Part shown: positions 6,265-8,220 of the stretch, piece after piece
How the letters are laid out: each line of letters starts with the position of its first letter
Numbering within the stretch: position 1 is the first letter of the stretch
Source: Eubacteriales bacterium
Lineage (GTDB): Bacteria > Bacillota > Clostridia > Lachnospirales > Lachnospiraceae
NCBI GenBank assembly: GCA_030536565.1
Contig: JAUNPT010000004.1
Coordinates: 1 to 8,220 of the forward strand
DNA: 8,220 nucleotides
Reading direction: 5' to 3'
Notes under the pieces: generated by a model
The model's input: the letters and a program-made list of their open reading frames with translations, nothing else
Told to the model about the DNA's origin: nothing
Database searches by the model: none
Translations under genes and position numbers: made by a program

Positions 6265-8190
6265 TTATTTTTTTTTACGTTTTCCAACAAGCTTCACAAT
6301 TGCTGTGATAATTCCCGCCGCAGCTGCTATTACTGCCACAGCCGCACCAAGTATCATTGCCGCATATTTATTGGGGCTGCGTACCAAGTCCCATAATTTC
6401 AGGTTGGTATTATTATTTTTCCTTCCTTCAGTCTCCATATATTTTTCAGGAATCTGTCCAATACCATCTGCGTCATTATCAAAAGACTGCATATACTGTC
6501 TTATTGCGTCCCATGCCTTAACTTCCTTTCCGCCATCATATATAATAGCGGCCTCCATAGACGCTAAAGGTCTGCCATTCTTATCCTTTGGCACTACCGA
6601 AAGCAGTCCAAACGATGTAGATTTAATTCTTCCTAAAGACTGGGCAGTTCCTAAATCAACAATTACCGGATAGAGCTTGTCATTGTCAACCATAACCTCC
6701 TGGCCTGATTCATCAACCAGACAAACATCTGTAACCTTGTTAAGAATAAGCCTGTTCTCATTAAATGAAAACTTCATTCCACTGGTAAATAAGCTTACAC
6801 CTGAAATCACATCACTTAAAGATGCATCTACTTCTGCTGCCAGTTTTAACTCACTTCCTGTAAGATAAGCACATACAAGCGGATAACCAACAGTTTTGTC
6901 CGCACCTATTCCCAGAGAATAAGAATTAAAAATATCATCAACTGTAATATCTCCCTTTACATAGGTTTCCCTAATGTATCCGGCCGGAACAATTCCTATC
7001 ACGACGTCATCTGCAAGCTTCGCATACTTTCTTCCAATAGCAGCAAATGCATCTGACATAATATTTCCAAGCTTTAATTCACAATGTCTGGTATACACTT
7101 CCTCAGCATCTTCAAACTCAACGCCATTGCGTGCTATTACCTGATTCTTAGTAAGTCCGAAGCTTTTCAGATATTTATCATCAATAAGCGACGTATACTG
7201 CTCAACCTTTTCTTTTATATCTGTATCTTCATCAACTGAAGCATTAATTGGTATGAGCTTATATTCATCAACACTCCAGCGTCCTCTCGCATTTTTAACC
7301 AGAGTTATCTGTCCAAGCTGCATTCCGTAACAGCCACAGCCTGCAATATACGTATCATTAACTTTGATGGGCTCGCTAAGCGTAGTATGTGTATGTCCGC
7401 TTATAATCACATCAATTCCAGGAACTTTATCTGCAAGAAGCTCATCCTCCGACTTAGATGTGTCTGCTGCTGTGCCTGAGTGTGAAAGGCACACAATTAA
7501 GTCAGGCGATTCCTTTGCCTTTATTTCCCTAACTACAGCCTTAGCACTCTCCACACAATCGTCAAATACCAACGGACTGTCATTTACACAGCTTGCTGAA
7601 TCTTTTCCAAATATACCAAAAACAGCAATTTTTATATTGCCCTTGGTAATCACTTCATAGGCTTTGCCACCGTATGCATCAAAGCCTTCTTTAATTACAG
7701 TCCCTCTCCCGCCTGATTTTTCCCAATTAATATTAGAAACAACCATAACCGGGTGTACGCTGTTCTTCTTTGCCGCCGCTTTAAGGCTTTCCGCCAGCCC
7801 ATCTTCACCATAATCAAGCTCATGATTTCCCAACGTAACTGCATCATATCCCAAATCAGCTAACAGAGACAGTTCAGCACTGTCAGTTGCATAAAGACTT
7901 TGGTAGAGGGTTCCCATTGAATAATCACCGCCATCAACAACAAGAACCTGCCCTTTCTCTTTCTTCAAGCTCTTAATCTGCGCTGCGATTCTTGAAAAAC
8001 CACCTGTCAGATTACGATTTCCGTCCTCCAATGTTTCAAATGCCTCTATATGTGAATGTAAATCATGGGTGAACGCTATAGTTATTTTTTCACCTGTATC
8101 AGCCGCTTTAATTCTTTGGTTACCGGCAAACATAACAGGCATGATAGCTGCTGCCATTATCAATATCCTTCCAAGTAATCTTTTCTTCAT
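6265..8190 (-). CDS. Exported, membrane-anchored metallophosphatase of the 5'-nucleotidase/UshA family
   Basis: A 641-residue surface hydrolase. The signal peptide is MKKRLLGRIL plus a hydrophobic core, with likely cleavage near A30. The calcineurin-type metallophosphatase domain (about 35-300) has all metal-binding motifs: D43-x-H45 in THDLHSH, D86-G-G-D89, G121-N-H-E124, H237 in LSHSG and G265-H-T-H268. The 5'-nucleotidase C-terminal domain spans about 345-565, with the ELKLGNIMSDAF signature, but the usual NGGGIR segment reads VPAGYIR (401-407). A C-terminal transmembrane helix at about 611-635 ending in KRKKK should hold it in the membrane; no clear LPxTG-type sorting motif precedes it. 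Residues 571-582 resemble a calcium-binding loop. The start is supported by AAAGAGGTG five bases upstream. A phosphate-ester or nucleotide scavenging role is typical of the family, but the substrate here cannot be assigned. A terminator follows directly, so it is probably not in the NlpC/P60 operon. Confidence 0.92.
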   Translation of the reverse strand: MKKRLLGRILIMAAAIMPVMFAGNQRIKAADTGEKITIAFTHDLHSHIEAFETLEDGNRNLTGGFSRIAAQIKSLKKEKGQVLVVDGGDYSMGTLYQSLYATDSAELSLLADLGYDAVTLGNHELDYGEDGLAESLKAAAKKNSVHPVMVVSNINWEKSGGRGTVIKEGFDAYGGKAYEVITKGNIKIAVFGIFGKDSASCVNDSPLVFDDCVESAKAVVREIKAKESPDLIVCLSHSGTAADTSKSEDELLADKVPGIDVIISGHTHTTLSEPIKVNDTYIAGCGCYGMQLGQITLVKNARGRWSVDEYKLIPINASVDEDTDIKEKVEQYTSLIDDKYLKSFGLTKNQVIARNGVEFEDAEEVYTRHCELKLGNIMSDAFAAIGRKYAKLADDVVIGIVPAGYIRETYVKGDITVDDIFNSYSLGIGADKTVGYPLVCAYLTGSELKLAAEVDASLSDVISGVSLFTSGMKFSFNENRLILNKVTDVCLVDESGQEVMVDNDKLYPVIVDLGTAQSLGRIKSTSFGLLSVVPKDKNGRPLASMEAAIIYDGGKEVKAWDAIRQYMQSFDNDADGIGQIPEKYMETEGRKNNNTNLKLWDLVRSPNKYAAMILGAAVAVIAAAAGIITAIVKLVGKRKKK

Positions 8191-8220
8191 TCACGCACCT
8201 CTTTCCGTATAATACGCTTT

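Noticed and set aside
6218..6673. Plus-strand open frame of 151 codons opposite the phosphatase C-terminus
   Set aside because: Its hydrophobic look is the reverse complement of the Ala-rich anchor helix; it begins inside the terminator stem and has no family features.
8209..8214. TATTAT as a -10 box for the metallophosphatase
   Set aside because: A start of transcription from it would fall on the ribosome binding site, and the -35 region is outside the window, so it cannot be supported.

Overview
The window looks like chromosomal DNA from a low-to-moderate GC Firmicute, most likely class Clostridia and close to Lachnospiraceae. The basis is protein character (a Csp-type S8 protease, a DadA-like oxidoreductase fused to a Rieske domain, an SH3-NlpC/P60 protein, a LytTR regulator), GGAGAG-type ribosome binding sites, and AT-rich intergenic DNA with strong intrinsic terminators. 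This is recognition from memory, not a database match. All six genes are on the minus strand, so transcription runs from high to low coordinates.

In transcription order: (i) 8190-6265, an exported metallophosphatase of the UshA/5'-nucleotidase family with a C-terminal membrane anchor, followed by a 17-bp-stem terminator (6252-6212). (ii) A candidate promoter (6205-6177) with a perfect 15-bp palindrome between its -35 and -10 boxes, then a likely three-gene operon: a membrane-anchored SH3-NlpC/P60 cell-wall peptidase (6145-4661), an FAD oxidoreductase with a C-terminal Rieske [2Fe-2S] domain (4604-3300) and a Csp-like subtilisin protease (3238-1553). A 12-bp-stem terminator (1495-1461) closes this operon. 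(iii) Just beyond it lie a 10-bp direct repeat with a 21-bp period, a TATAAT -10 box, a LytTR response regulator (1362-625), and the 5' part of a polytopic membrane protein that is probably its sensor kinase (605 to the window edge).

Functionally this is a cell-envelope and environment-sensing neighbourhood. The phosphatase and the NlpC/P60 protein act outside the membrane. The oxidoreductase and the protease have no export signal and should be cytoplasmic. The two-component system starts a separate unit that probably controls itself through the direct repeat. I see no mobile element, CRISPR array, tRNA or rRNA, and no gene-free stretch over 300 bases. The longest is 1363-1552, which holds the terminator, direct repeat and promoter. 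The families are known. The points most worth following are the LytTR-type repeat, the operator-like palindrome, the pairing of a Csp-like protease with a wall hydrolase, and departures from consensus in the phosphatase and NlpC/P60 active or binding sites.
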